From NCBI GenBank assembly GCA_036245525.1, contig BTPG01000004.1, forward strand, positions 17,110,631-17,174,630: 64,000 nt of DNA, given 5' to 3'. The DNA comes from Semisulcospira habei (taxonomy: Eukaryota > Mollusca > Gastropoda > Semisulcospiridae). Positions 53,347 to 64,000 of this stretch are shown in pieces. Under the pieces are notes generated by a model. That model was not told where the DNA came from and searched no databases. It saw only the letters and a program-made list of their open reading frames with translations. The translations under genes and the position numbers were made by a program. Position 1 is the first letter of the stretch, and each line of letters starts with the position of its first letter.

Positions 53347-53724
53347 TGACCCAGACTTCATCTAGGCGTGCCTCAAGGAAAGGGCCTTATTTGGCGCTGA
53401 ACATTGCGACTCTAAGGGTCCTTTACCGTCCCGCTGAGTCAATGTTGACGCCGCTTGAACACAGCCCTTATTTGCTGTAGTTGCTTCAGTGCCTGTTTGT
53501 TGCAACAACTGCGTGCAGATGAGTGTGTGCCCGCCGTCTTAGCGTCACAATAGGTGTCGAACGCGGCCAGATATCGATGACTTGGAATGGGTGTGGTAGT
53601 GTTGGAGGTGCGGGGGACGGAGGGTGAGGGGGTTTGGGTGATGGATGGCTCAGTGATGGCAATGGGTGCATGTCCTGCGATGCCATGGTGTTCGCTGGCA
53701 ACTTCGTAACTGACTTTTCTGTGT

Positions 53725-53728
<4 letters not shown>

Positions 53729-53780
<52 letters not shown>
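53729..53780. repeat. (GA)n microsatellite
   Basis: Pure GA. Confidence 0.95.
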
Positions 53781-53781
<1 letters not shown>

Positions 53782-53825
53782 TGAACTGAAACTTTTTTTT
53801 TTGTAAGGACGAAGACAGTAGGCAC

Positions 53826-56163
<2,338 letters not shown>

Positions 56164-56258
56164 GGACCATGATAGTTCAAGTGTAGTGCCAGATTAGCGT
56201 GGCGCCTGAAAAGGCGCCAAGCTAATCTGGCACTACCTTTAAACTATCATAGCCGATC
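56164..56258. mobile_element. Family B1 hairpin
   Basis: GACCATGATAGTTCAAGTGT and TTAAACTATCATAG; centre GGCGCC-TGAAAA-GGCGCC. Loop longer than usual. Outer parts not evident. Confidence 0.85.
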
Positions 56259-56808
56259 CTGTGACCCTCCGCTGTTTTTGTTTCCGAAGGGCGAATGTGT
56301 TCCCAAAGACTGAACTGCATATTACTCGCTACTCCTCGTATCCCGGCCATTTTCTCGTCACAGAGTGACAGGCTGGGTTTATTTTCTGCAAATGAGCGAT
56401 CGATTCTGGGTTTAGTTCCGCGCGAATTGTTTTTGTAATCATAGAAAAGCCGCCTCGTCGCATGACAGTGAGTTCGGGGCATTCTAGCTGTGCGTTGTAC
56501 GTGACAGAAAAGCTTCTTTTACAAGAAGGGCCTGTATGAAAAGGTGCTTCAGTTTTTTATCAACACCGGCCATCAGTCCGCGCCGATATCGACAGAAGGC
56601 AAGCGCTTCAAACAAAACAAACAAAAATAATTCTTCTTTTTTTTTTTTTTTTACAAAATCTGCATCCCCTCATAAAATGCATCTCTTTTTGTACAATACA
56701 AAATACACCCTCTTTTCTAAAACAAACACACCTCTTCTCCAAAACAAGTTGCAACCATCCCGCAAGTGTAAATAGGGGCAACTCGACGCACACAATAGGA
56801 GACAGAGC
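56259..56808. other. No recognisable feature
   Basis: T run at 56637-56652; otherwise unique-looking. Confidence 0.35.
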
Positions 56809-57000
56809 GACCATGCTAGTTTAAGGGTGGTGCCAGAATAGCTTGTCGCCGGAGGCGCCAAGCTATTCTGGCAACACCCTTGAAGTTACTATCATGGTCG
56901 ATAGTTCATATAGCTCGTTTTGCACCACCCTCGAACCATCATGGTCGATGTCTCCTGAACCGTTCAGTAGTCTTTACATGACACTCAACTTTGGGAACTT
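56809..57000. mobile_element. Family B2 hairpin with an extra right arm
   Basis: ACCATGCTAGTTTAAGGGTG and its partner centred on GTCGCCGGAGGCGCC, followed after ATAGCTCG by a second partial right arm GCACCACCCTCGAACCATCA. Two right arms for one left arm suggest local rearrangement. Confidence 0.75.
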
Positions 57001-57572
57001 TCGCCTAGGCCCCGACTAGCTAACGTAAGGCCCAGGAGCAGCGTACCTAGTGCGTGACTCTTTCAACGCTAGCCTATAATAATGATACTCTATAGTATGT
57101 AGTAACGTACGGTCCACTTTGAGATAGCAGTCACACACTCATACATCTACCACGTCAAGTCGTATAAAGCCATGAACGGGGCTGATTTGTATCGTTAAGC
57201 CAGTGATATCGCTATCAAGCCTCGGAGTTAGCGATAGGGCAGGTGTCACTAACACGGGGGTTACAAACCACAAGTATTAACGGCAATGCCCCCCACCCCC
57301 CTCCCCTTTCCTCACCCCGACCCCCTCCTCCACCCCTCATCTTCCCTGTCAGTTTATTTCGGTCTGAGAATCACAGATTTAAACGTTCTGGGATTGTTTT
57401 TTTTTTTTTTTTGTCTTGCAGCAGTAGGCAATTGATCTTCAAAGTGCCTTTGCAGACGACAAAAATAATGGACGTTAACCTAAAGCAACCAACCGTACAA
57501 ACCTCAGTCAGTCATCACAGACGTAAGAACTGAAAATGCATTCATTTTCACACATGTAAAATCCTTATTGCT
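57001..57572. other. Unique sequence, C-rich stretch
   Basis: CCCCTCC-type sequence at 57288-57340 and a T run at 57398-57412. No gene evidence. Confidence 0.35.
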
Positions 57573-57640
57573 AGCAAAAGGCGTAGATCCTCATGAGCCC
57601 CTGCAGGATGCAGGGGCTCATGAGGATCTATGCCTCTTGC
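57573..57640. mobile_element. Family A hairpin core
   Basis: GCAAAAGGCGTAGATCCTCA and TGAGGATCTATGCCTCTTGC; inner stem GCCCCTGCAGGATGCAGGGG. Confidence 0.9.
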
Positions 57641-57810
57641 AGATGGGAGTGGTTCGCACGTATCACTAACAAAGCGTTCACAGACTCTCAGCCGTGTTCC
57701 AGAAGCACGTTGGTTTACGACACTGGTGCGTGATGTCTCACTGTGGGAAGTCAAACATTTCAATTGCCTGTAATAATATGAGCGGAAATTGAGCAGATTG
57801 AAAGTTGTAA

Positions 57811-57870
57811 AGCCAATGCGTAAAGTCCATCGGGCCGACGTCGGCCGGATGACCTTTTGCGCATTGGGTA
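57811..57870. mobile_element. Family F short palindrome
   Basis: CCAATGCGTAAAGTCCATCG and CCTTTTGCGCATTGG around GGGCCGACGTCGGCC. Confidence 0.85.
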
Positions 57871-58129
57871 CCCAGCCACATTTTTCACATGTTGGTTGGA
57901 CAGCTGTGTTCATGTTTAATTGAATAATACATCTTATGGATTATTCTGTTTCTGATACTCTAACCCTAACTTCGCCTATTTCCCGGAGCAACAACGACAA
58001 CCCATTATGCACCGAAAGGAAAGTAGGCCTAAAACAAACAAAAATACGTTGAGTTTGCATGTCAAAATGAAGTTTCTGCATACCACTGTCTACTGCTACT
58101 ATTTCTACCACTACTACTATTACTACTAA

Positions 58130-58155
58130 TATTATCATCATCATCATCATCATCA

Positions 58156-58239
<84 letters not shown>

Positions 58240-58246
58240 TATTATA
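58130..58246. repeat. (ATC)n-(ATT)n microsatellite
   Basis: ATC then about 90 bases of ATT. Confidence 0.95.
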
Positions 58247-58247
58247 C

Positions 58248-58287
58248 ACTAACTCATTCTCGGCCAGCCGCATCCGCGAATGAGTTA
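58248..58287. mobile_element. Family C minimal derivative
   Basis: CTAACTCATTCTCGGCC then GCATCCGCGAATGAGTTAA: both ends but only about 15 inner bases. Sits at the end of an (ATT)n tract. Confidence 0.7.
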
Positions 58288-58523
58288 AACTCAGTCAAAC
58301 GCTAACAAATCACAGACCAGCGGATATCCAGTTTAGAAATCTCTCCAAGGATATAGTTTATCTTTTCTTCCTTTCTTTGATTCTGTGTATGTTTGCGCTA
58401 TCTACGTTCCCTTTGGCGCTTACAATCAACTGTATCTGTCGGCTCGGTTTGTCCTAGATACCCTAACACTAATAGCGTCGCGCGCCATGCGTATGCTACG
58501 CCCGAATCGGTGTCTTTCAGCAA

Positions 58524-58658
58524 TTAACCCTTTGGCTGTCGGTAGCGACTTATGTCGAGGTGATTCCTACGGAATATAGTTAAACTCTTAATATACGTGT
58601 ATATTCCGTAGGCCGGAATCACCTCGACATAAGTCGCTACCGACAGCCAAAGGGTCAA
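58524..58658. mobile_element. Family G palindrome, 135 bases
   Basis: TTAACCCTTTGGCTGTCGGT and ACCGACAGCCAAAGGGTCAA. The outer 44-base stem has one mismatch (the right TTAA is now TCAA), then TACGGAATATA is matched by TATATTCCGTA after a small bulge. Confidence 0.95.
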
Positions 58659-58790
58659 AGAAAAACTGGAGTCTCATGAATACACAACTTGGACAAACTA
58701 TCTAGATCAAGTTGATTTGCTGCAAGCCTAACTCGACACCTTGAGAAAACTTGACTGTCAAGTCCCTCCGCCTACTCAGACCGTCTGCCA

Positions 58791-58853
58791 CAGACATAGA
58801 TTCTCATCAGGCCCTGCCGTCACAGGGGCTCATGAGGATCAGTCACTTGCTGG
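58791..58853. mobile_element. Family A hairpin core, decayed
   Basis: ACAGACATAGATTCTCATCA with GGGGCTCATGAGGATCAGTC. Confidence 0.7.
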
Positions 58854-59070
58854 CAAAAAAATCTGCGGTTTGACACGTCATTAAAGTTAGCACTACACGT
58901 ACATTAAGAGTTGAACTATATACAACTGTATCAAGAACATACAAACTGACTCGCGTGGGTTTGATGTCTCACTTTTTTTTTGTACACGACACCTCGGATA
59001 ACGCGATGATGTTCGCAGATAGGCAAGACTCACTGGAGATAATTAGTACAAATTCCCTGGTTTGTTGTCA

Positions 59071-59190
59071 GGGGTCAGTTACATAAGTGAGCTTAGTCCT
59101 GATTCTGCCACTAAGCAAGGTGTTCTGCTATAGCGGAGCACCTTGCTTAGTCGCAGACGCAGGACTAAGATCACTCTAGCAACCTGCCCC
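59071..59190. mobile_element. Family E palindrome, longest copy
   Basis: GGGTCAGTTACATAAGTGAG and TCACTCTAGCAACCTGCCCC as ends; CTTAGTCCTGATTCTGCCAC matched by GTCGCAGACGCAGGACTAAG; centre TTCTGCTATAGCGGA. Confidence 0.85.
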
Positions 59191-59261
59191 AGGTATTTAG
59201 CTCAGACTTCAGTCGAGACAAACTTTATTTTTTTTTGAACTGTGTTTACCGTGAGATGCTA

Positions 59262-59473
59262 TTAAACCCTTCATTGCCGATAAAAAATTAAACCATCCAA
59301 CTGCAAGAGGAATAGATGCTCATGAGCCCCGGCGACTGCGGGGGCTTCATTAGGATCTGTCCCTCTTGCTGAAGCCACTTTGTATCGACGTTCCTTGGCT
59401 GGTTGGGGATCTCTGACGTTGAATGTACAATGATTTCAGAAACACGGACTGCCTCGACTGGCAGCGATGGGTT
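59262..59473. mobile_element. Family A outer element with core
   Basis: Begins TTAAACCCTTCATTGCCG; core at 59302-59369; then CACTTTGTATCGACGTTCCT and TGACGTTGAATGTACAATG as at 4263-4330. The right end GACTGGCAGCGATGGGTTC has lost its TTAA. Confidence 0.8.
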
Positions 59474-59814
59474 CTGGGTCAACTCTGGGGTTACGAAGGG
59501 CACGGTTATTTTTAGGGTTTTTTTTTTTTTTTGTTGTTTTTGCGTCACCCATTCCCCAGCAGAACAAACCATGTCAAGTAGCATGAGAACACGAGCCTCA
59601 CTTAATACACGATACATTTTGTAACACAAAACACTATCATCCATGATGTTATGAGGGGCCGCCTTTATACATCGCCACAAAGGCCGTATTTTACCCAATG
59701 TTGTGAAGAGCGACCCTTAACCTATTCACAACAAAAAAGAATATTATTCACGGTATGATTATATTACCTCGCCCACGCACGGCAAGCCTCACCCACCTGT
59801 GTGACATTGATAAC

Positions 59815-59887
59815 GTGTGCGCTGGTCTGTGATTTTGGACCTTACGGCTGTAGGCCGTAAGTTCCTAAATCACAGACCAGCAGACAC
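59815..59887. mobile_element. Family D palindrome
   Basis: GTGTGCGCTGGTCTGTGATT and AATCACAGACCAGCAGACAC around CTTACGGCTGTAGGCCGTAAG (given in overlapping parts). Confidence 0.9.
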
Positions 59888-60039
59888 GGCCTCTTAAACT
59901 CAAGTTCCATGCATGAACTGTCGTGTAAACACTACCAACTAAAGGCCCTGTGTCCTCCTTAATATTTTCTCGACTAAAAAAGTAATCACCTCAATGTTTT
60001 CAGACACGAGCGTAAAATAATGAAAGCATGAGCTGTCGT

Positions 60040-60109
60040 CTGTGCTGGTCTGTGCTTTCGGACCTTACGGCCTGCGGCCGTAAGGTCCAAAATCACGGGC
60101 CAGCACACA
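60040..60109. mobile_element. Family D palindrome
   Basis: CTGTGCTGGTCTGTGCTTTC and AAAATCACGGGCCAGCACAC around TTACGGCCTGCGGCCGTAA. Only about 150 bases from the previous D copy; a few mismatches. Confidence 0.85.
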
Positions 60110-60779
60110 TTGTGCAAGTCGCTCTACTGGGGCCCTAAGGTAGCAAGACTGTAACTTCTGAACATCATACAGAAGCAATCATTTACTGTCAAAATACGAG
60201 ACTGGTACTATTTTGTGTACAACGACCCTAACAACCCCACTTCCATGCGCTCCCTACTTAATTTAAAGTACCATTGCGCGTAAATTTTGAAGACATAGCA
60301 CCATTTGCGTTTATTATGCTTTGTCGACACACCTAATGAGCTTTAACAGCAGTTGAAACACGTAGCAAAAACACACGCGTAATGGCACTTGTTTATTCTG
60401 CACAGCTGTTAGCGTGTCAATCTATTGTTAGCTGTTTCTCGTATTGATAGCGTTGATAGCGTTGTATTTATAGAACGGAGTGAAGTCATTGTCAGGTTAC
60501 TTGATATAAAGACGACGTGTGCTGAACTGGATTGTCATGTGTCTAAATGAACCATAACTAGACCTGTGTGTAGCGTTTCGTAACCAACTGTTACATAAGT
60601 GTCTCTTTGAACAGATACGGCGGTAATGGGCCTTTAAAGCGGCAGTTCTTTCGTTCAGATCTTAAGTGTGAATGTTCTTATTCTTTTAAAGTGGTCAGTA
60701 TTAAATGGGCACACTTTATTAATCGAACTTGTTTCTTATTCTGAGTTTCATTTCGGTTGCAGAGGAACCAACAGGAATA
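60110..60779. other. No recognisable feature
   Basis: Unique-looking; a short duplication GATAGCGTTGATAGCGTTG near 60446. Confidence 0.35.
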
Positions 60780-61145
60780 GATTGATTGTACATTGCTTAA
60801 CGTCCCGACAGCAACAAGACTTTCTCAGGACGTGCCTGCACTGCTTGTGAAAAAAAAAAAAACTAAACAGAATATTGAATGTATGTCGCCAGCCGGTCCA
60901 ATACGTTAAATAAACCTACGACATGGGGCCTAAATAAAGCTAAGACCATTTAGCAACACACATCCAATATCAAGAGCTACAGGCAGTGCAGACAGTAGGG
61001 AGAGTTTAAAAAAGGCAAATGCAGGTGAATGGACCAAGGGTAGACAGAAAGACATGCCCCAGAATAGAAGGGAAAACCCACCCTGTGGGGCTGACCAGGG
61101 TGACCCTGGGAACTAAAAAGTAGTTAACCCCACCCAAGTCCCCCA
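60780..61145 (-). mobile_element. Retroposon copy 2 (SINE-like), minus strand
   Basis: Same family and orientation as 38862-39215. Differences include an A-run expansion at about 60850-60861 and an extra CTACAGG near 60978. The head may extend to about 61170 (GGGCAGACCCGGGTGGGGG). Confidence 0.75.
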
Positions 61146-61204
61146 GGGCAGACCCGGGTGGGGGAACAGGAATAGAAAGTGTCTGTCGCTTTTTACACTG
61201 TTCA

Positions 61205-61424
61205 TTAACCCCCTCAATGCCACTGATCGTACATTGTACGTCTGAAATCGGAGTAAATGCAACGCGACAGAGCTCCAGCTGCCCCATGTCAACAATGGAG
61301 ACCGAAAGTGGTTCCAGCAAGAGGCATAGATCCTCATGAACCCCCGCAACTGCGGGGGCTCATGAGGATCTATTCCTCTTGCAGTTGGGTAGTGTCTATT
61401 TTTTTCTTAGCAGTGACAGGGTTA
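61205..61424. mobile_element. Family A outer element with core
   Basis: Begins TTAACCCCCTCAATGCCACT and ends GCAGTGACAGGGTTA. The core at 61316-61381 pairs almost perfectly. Same outer arrangement as 52932-53213. Confidence 0.85.
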
Positions 61425-61499
61425 CTGACGTTGGTTTGTGTTGTACACGTATTTCATTGCATGGAATTGCACTGCGTTTCGCCAAGGTTTGGGCAGCTC

Positions 61500-61605
61500 A
61501 GGTGCTCAAAGAGTTAGACTCTCGTCCGAAAGGTCGAGGGTTCGAACCCGGCTGGGCTCAAAATGTGTTCAGACTCTAATCGGTGATTCGTCTTTGAAAT
61601 CACAT
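61500..61605 (+). mobile_element. tRNA-derived SINE head, 3'-truncated
   Basis: CTCTCGTCCGAAAGGTCGAG then B box GGGTTCGAACCCGG, body TTTGAAATCACATTTC. Same family as the minus copy at 15120-15272. Confidence 0.75.
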
Positions 61606-61676
61606 TTCTAGCAAACAAAAGACATTACAACTCTAAACATCATTTAGAATTTCCTCCCCCTCCTTCTTCTTCCTCT

Positions 61677-61735
61677 TTTTTTTTTTTTTTTTTTTTTTTG
61701 GGGGGGGGGGGGTGGGGGGGGGGGGTGGGGGTGGG
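61677..61735. repeat. Poly-T then poly-G tract
   Basis: About 20 T followed by more than 30 bases of G with rare T. Confidence 0.9.
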
Positions 61736-62074
61736 TGGGAGTGTGTCTCATATACATTGTATGAAGGTCTACATGAAAACAAGAAAGATAAGTATTAAAA
61801 CTGAACACTTTTAACAACATATACCAGAGTATGTTAGATTGGGCACTGAACAAAGTTACTAAAGTGTCCCTTGTACTGAAAAGTATACGACTCTTTTTTT
61901 TTTTTTTTTTTACGAACTGAGACATGTTGAGGAAGCTTATTTAAACACTCCGACTGTAACCACGTATCATAACACGGTAGCTGGCATTCATGTTTGAACA
62001 CGGTGTACACGAACAAACATTTCACATCCGTAGTTTTCAACAACAGTAGGCCTACGTCAGCCGCAGTTCAATCT
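61736..62074. other. No recognisable feature
   Basis: T run at 61893-61910; otherwise unique-looking. Confidence 0.35.
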
Positions 62075-62140
62075 GCAAGAGGTATAGATTCTCACGAGCA
62101 CCTGCAACCGCAGGGGCTCGTGAAAATCTATGCCTCTTGC
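62075..62140. mobile_element. Family A hairpin core
   Basis: GCAAGAGGTATAGATTCTCA and TGAAAATCTATGCCTCTTGC; CACGAGC/GCTCGTG is a matched change. Confidence 0.9.
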
Positions 62141-62358
62141 TGAGAGAAAGCAGTAGTATCAACGTCCTTAAACTGATGAGATCGTGGGGGTTTCAGTATA
62201 CGATTCCCGGTGAATAGCATCGGGGTCTTTTCTAGTAGATTAACGTGTTTGCACAAAGGCGCTGGTCTAGCGTTAAAATATAAAGCTGGATAGTACGAGT
62301 CGCACGTTTAAAAAAATAAAAAATCTTCATTTGAGGAATCATGGATGGAGGCGATCAC

Positions 62359-62424
62359 ACAAGAGGCACAGATTGTCATGAGCCCCTGCGGATGCAGGGG
62401 CTCATGAGAATCTATGGCTCTTGC
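62359..62424. mobile_element. Family A hairpin core
   Basis: ACAAGAGGCACAGATTGTCA and TGAGAATCTATGGCTCTTGC; inner GCCCCTGCGGATGCAGGGGC. Confidence 0.9.
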
Positions 62425-62619
62425 AGATGCCGGTCAGTTTTGATGAGGGACCTCACCGTGGTATCATAACACCCATGCTCATATTTGACACCTCAGGGCA
62501 GCTCTCGCGCACAACTCGAGCGTAACAGCAAAGCAAAATATTCACCCAGGTCCTATTTTTATCAGCGAGCTCTAGCGGTTGAGGGAGTGCACAAGTGGAA
62601 CCTTTCCCCTACATCTGTT

Positions 62620-62663
62620 TTAACTCATTCCAGGCGTGCTGTGGCACACCTCGAATGAGTTAA
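62620..62663. mobile_element. Family C minimal derivative, 44 bases
   Basis: TTAACTCATTCCAGGCGTGC and GGCACACCTCGAATGAGTTAA (overlap excluded): both TTAA ends, whole interior deleted. Confidence 0.85.
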
Positions 62664-62729
62664 ACAGAAGAAACAAAACGTACTGTAGCGCAGATTTTAT
62701 TTTGTAGATTTCAATTTTAAGGAAATTGG

Positions 62730-62730
<1 letters not shown>

Positions 62731-62783
<53 letters not shown>
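62731..62783. repeat. (ATT)n microsatellite
   Basis: Over 50 bases of ATT. Confidence 0.95.
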
Positions 62784-62801
62784 GTTGGTTTATTGAAGCG
62801 T

Positions 62802-62830
62802 TTAACCCTTTCCGACAGCCAAAGGGTTAA
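62802..62830. mobile_element. Family G minimal derivative, 29 bases
   Basis: TTAACCCTTT and AAAGGGTTAA are perfectly inverted around CCGACAGCC, which is the inner neighbour of the right end in the 58524 element. Confidence 0.8.
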
Positions 62831-63326
62831 ACCAATTGGTTGTGGAGTTTTCCTCTTATTTTCATTATTATTGGTTCGACTGTTAAGTTTAATTTAAAAT
62901 AAATAAATAAATAAAAAAAAAATAAATAAATAAAACGCATATCAAGGCATAATTCAGTTCGAAATTCTAAGATGCAATGTGACTGGGTTGAGCTGCGAGA
63001 TGCTGTTTCAGAAGGGGAAAAAATAGTAAATTTCGCTTTATTTTGGGATAGGTTTCACTGTTAGCCAAACTAACCTTCCCGAGTTAGGGGGGAGAGGGGG
63101 AGGGCAAAACAAAATAATCGGCTTAGAGTTATAGATACTCTACAGAGAAGACAGCTGTATCAATATTGGGGGCTGGTCCCCTTTTCTTTACGTCATCAAA
63201 ATAGAGGAACCGTAACACTGAAAACCGGGGTATGTTCAGTCACAGTGGTGACCCCCAATGACATCCTCCCTGTGCGGAAAACGTGTAAAGAGAGAAAATA
63301 AACTTTACAATCTAGGCAGAGCCAAC
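62831..63326. other. (AAAT)n stretch, otherwise nothing recognised
   Basis: AAAT repeats at about 62896-62935. Confidence 0.4.
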
Positions 63327-63453
63327 CAGCAAAAGACATAAATTCTTATGAGCCCCTGCAGTCGCAACAACTGCGGTAAATAATTGCAAAAGACATAGAT
63401 TCTTATGCGAAAGCAGGGATTCATAAAAATGTATGTCTTTTGCAATTATTTAC
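63327..63453. mobile_element. Family A left half followed by an extended A hairpin
   Basis: A left half (GCAAAAGACATAAATTCTTA, 63331-63365) precedes a hairpin at 63376-63453 whose arms extend past the normal tips: GTAAATAATTGC before and GCAATTATTTAC after. Both copies share AAAAGACATA; the hairpin's right arm carries the matching TATGTCTTTT. Confidence 0.8.
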
Positions 63454-63590
63454 TGTAAATTATTATAAACTGCCAAAGAAACTCCACGTCGGCAGCAGGC
63501 ACAACCATTACATTTACAACAATTAGATATAAGACTTTCATCTCCTCCGTACGAAGAGTAACAGACGTAAATGAAGCTAACGAACGCAAG

Positions 63591-63625
63591 CGAAAGTATA
63601 GATACTCATGAGACCCTGCAAGGAG
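63591..63625. mobile_element. Family A left half
   Basis: AGCGAAAGTATAGATACTCA then TGAGACCCTGCAAGG; right arm absent. Confidence 0.6.
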
Positions 63626-63699
63626 CTGCCATTAACATTCACGTGTTTAACGACTCCTGCAGGTGGACGGTTTTAGATGTTGAAACTGACACGAGTAAA

Positions 63700-63795
63700 A
63701 AATAAAAAAAATAAAAAAGGGGGTTGGGAGGGGGAGGGGGTTGGGAGGGGGGAGGGGGGATGGGGCGGGGGGGGGGGGGTGAGAGAGAGAGAGAC
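63700..63795. repeat. A-rich then G-rich low complexity
   Basis: AAAAAT runs, then GGGAGGGGG-type sequence and GA at 63781-63793. Confidence 0.9.
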
Positions 63796-64000
63796 GTACT
63801 GTGTACAAATTACATTCCAAGAGCGTGTCAATTTCTGTGAGCGACAGCTGTAGCGAAATGTAAGCCAGACTCAGAATTGGTGCGGTGCGTCTCCCACGAT
63901 CAGCATATTCATACATGTGCCTTTTAACAAAATAAAAAAATAAAACAGGCTGTAGGGGTGTTGAGGGGGTCCACACAACGACAGTAAACTTGGTTCAGTT

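Overview
The window looks like intergenic or intronic DNA of a complex animal genome. A lophotrochozoan, most likely a gastropod mollusc, is my best guess; it is an inference from repeat style, because no diagnostic gene was recognised. In support: one coding exon with a clean splice acceptor in 64 kb, two kinds of decayed non-LTR retrotransposon, tRNA-derived SINEs, long microsatellites, and no operon, rRNA gene or prokaryotic gene layout. Most open frames lie in (GA)n, (CA)n or poly-C tracts or in inverted repeats and are not listed as genes.

The dominant feature is a dense swarm of short near-perfect palindromes (hairpin elements). The family names are mine. Family A is a ~66-base hairpin core, tips GCAAGAGGCATAGA / TCTATGCCTCTTGC, with about 50 whole or partial copies. 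Some copies sit inside a ~220-base outer element with ends TTAACCC...GGGTTAA. Family B is a ~210-base TTAA-ended element around an 80-110-base hairpin ending GCTTGGCGCC; subtype B1 has AGATTAGC arms and B2 has AGAATAGC arms. Family C is an ~80-base hairpin TTAACTCATTCGAGACG...CGTCTCGAATGAGTTAA. Family D has tips GTGTGCTGGTCTGTGATTTT (5 copies). Family E carries GGAGCACCTTGCTTAG (3 copies). Family F is GC-rich around GGGCCGACGTCGGCC (about 12 copies). Family G is a 135-base TTAACCC hairpin with a 29-base minimal derivative. Many copies carry substitutions that match in both arms, so the stem stays paired although the sequence differs from its relatives. This is the most interesting signal in the window.

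Layout: 1-650 is a decayed non-LTR retrotransposon 3' end. 650-30000 is palindromes, microsatellites, SINEs, two LINE 3' ends and larger fold-back elements (2545-2801, 8895-9447, 15571-16186, 29277-29431). 30382-30790 (minus) is the probable last coding exon of a host gene with an acidic and arginine/aspartate-repeat protein. 31000-47450 is again palindromes and microsatellites, with a minus-strand retroposon at 38862 that recurs at 60780. 47470-52130 is a compositional island: C-rich, CpG-rich, almost free of the surrounding repeats, and with protein-like but interrupted frames that I cannot identify. 53934-55670 (minus) is a 5'-truncated Jockey/CR1-type LINE with a readable reverse transcriptase, caught between two (GA)n tracts. 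56000-64000 returns to palindromes and microsatellites.

No pathway or operon can be built here. The common thread is probable shared mobilisation: A-outer, B, C and G all begin and end in TTAA, as expected of piggyBac-like MITEs, but no transposase gene is present in the window.
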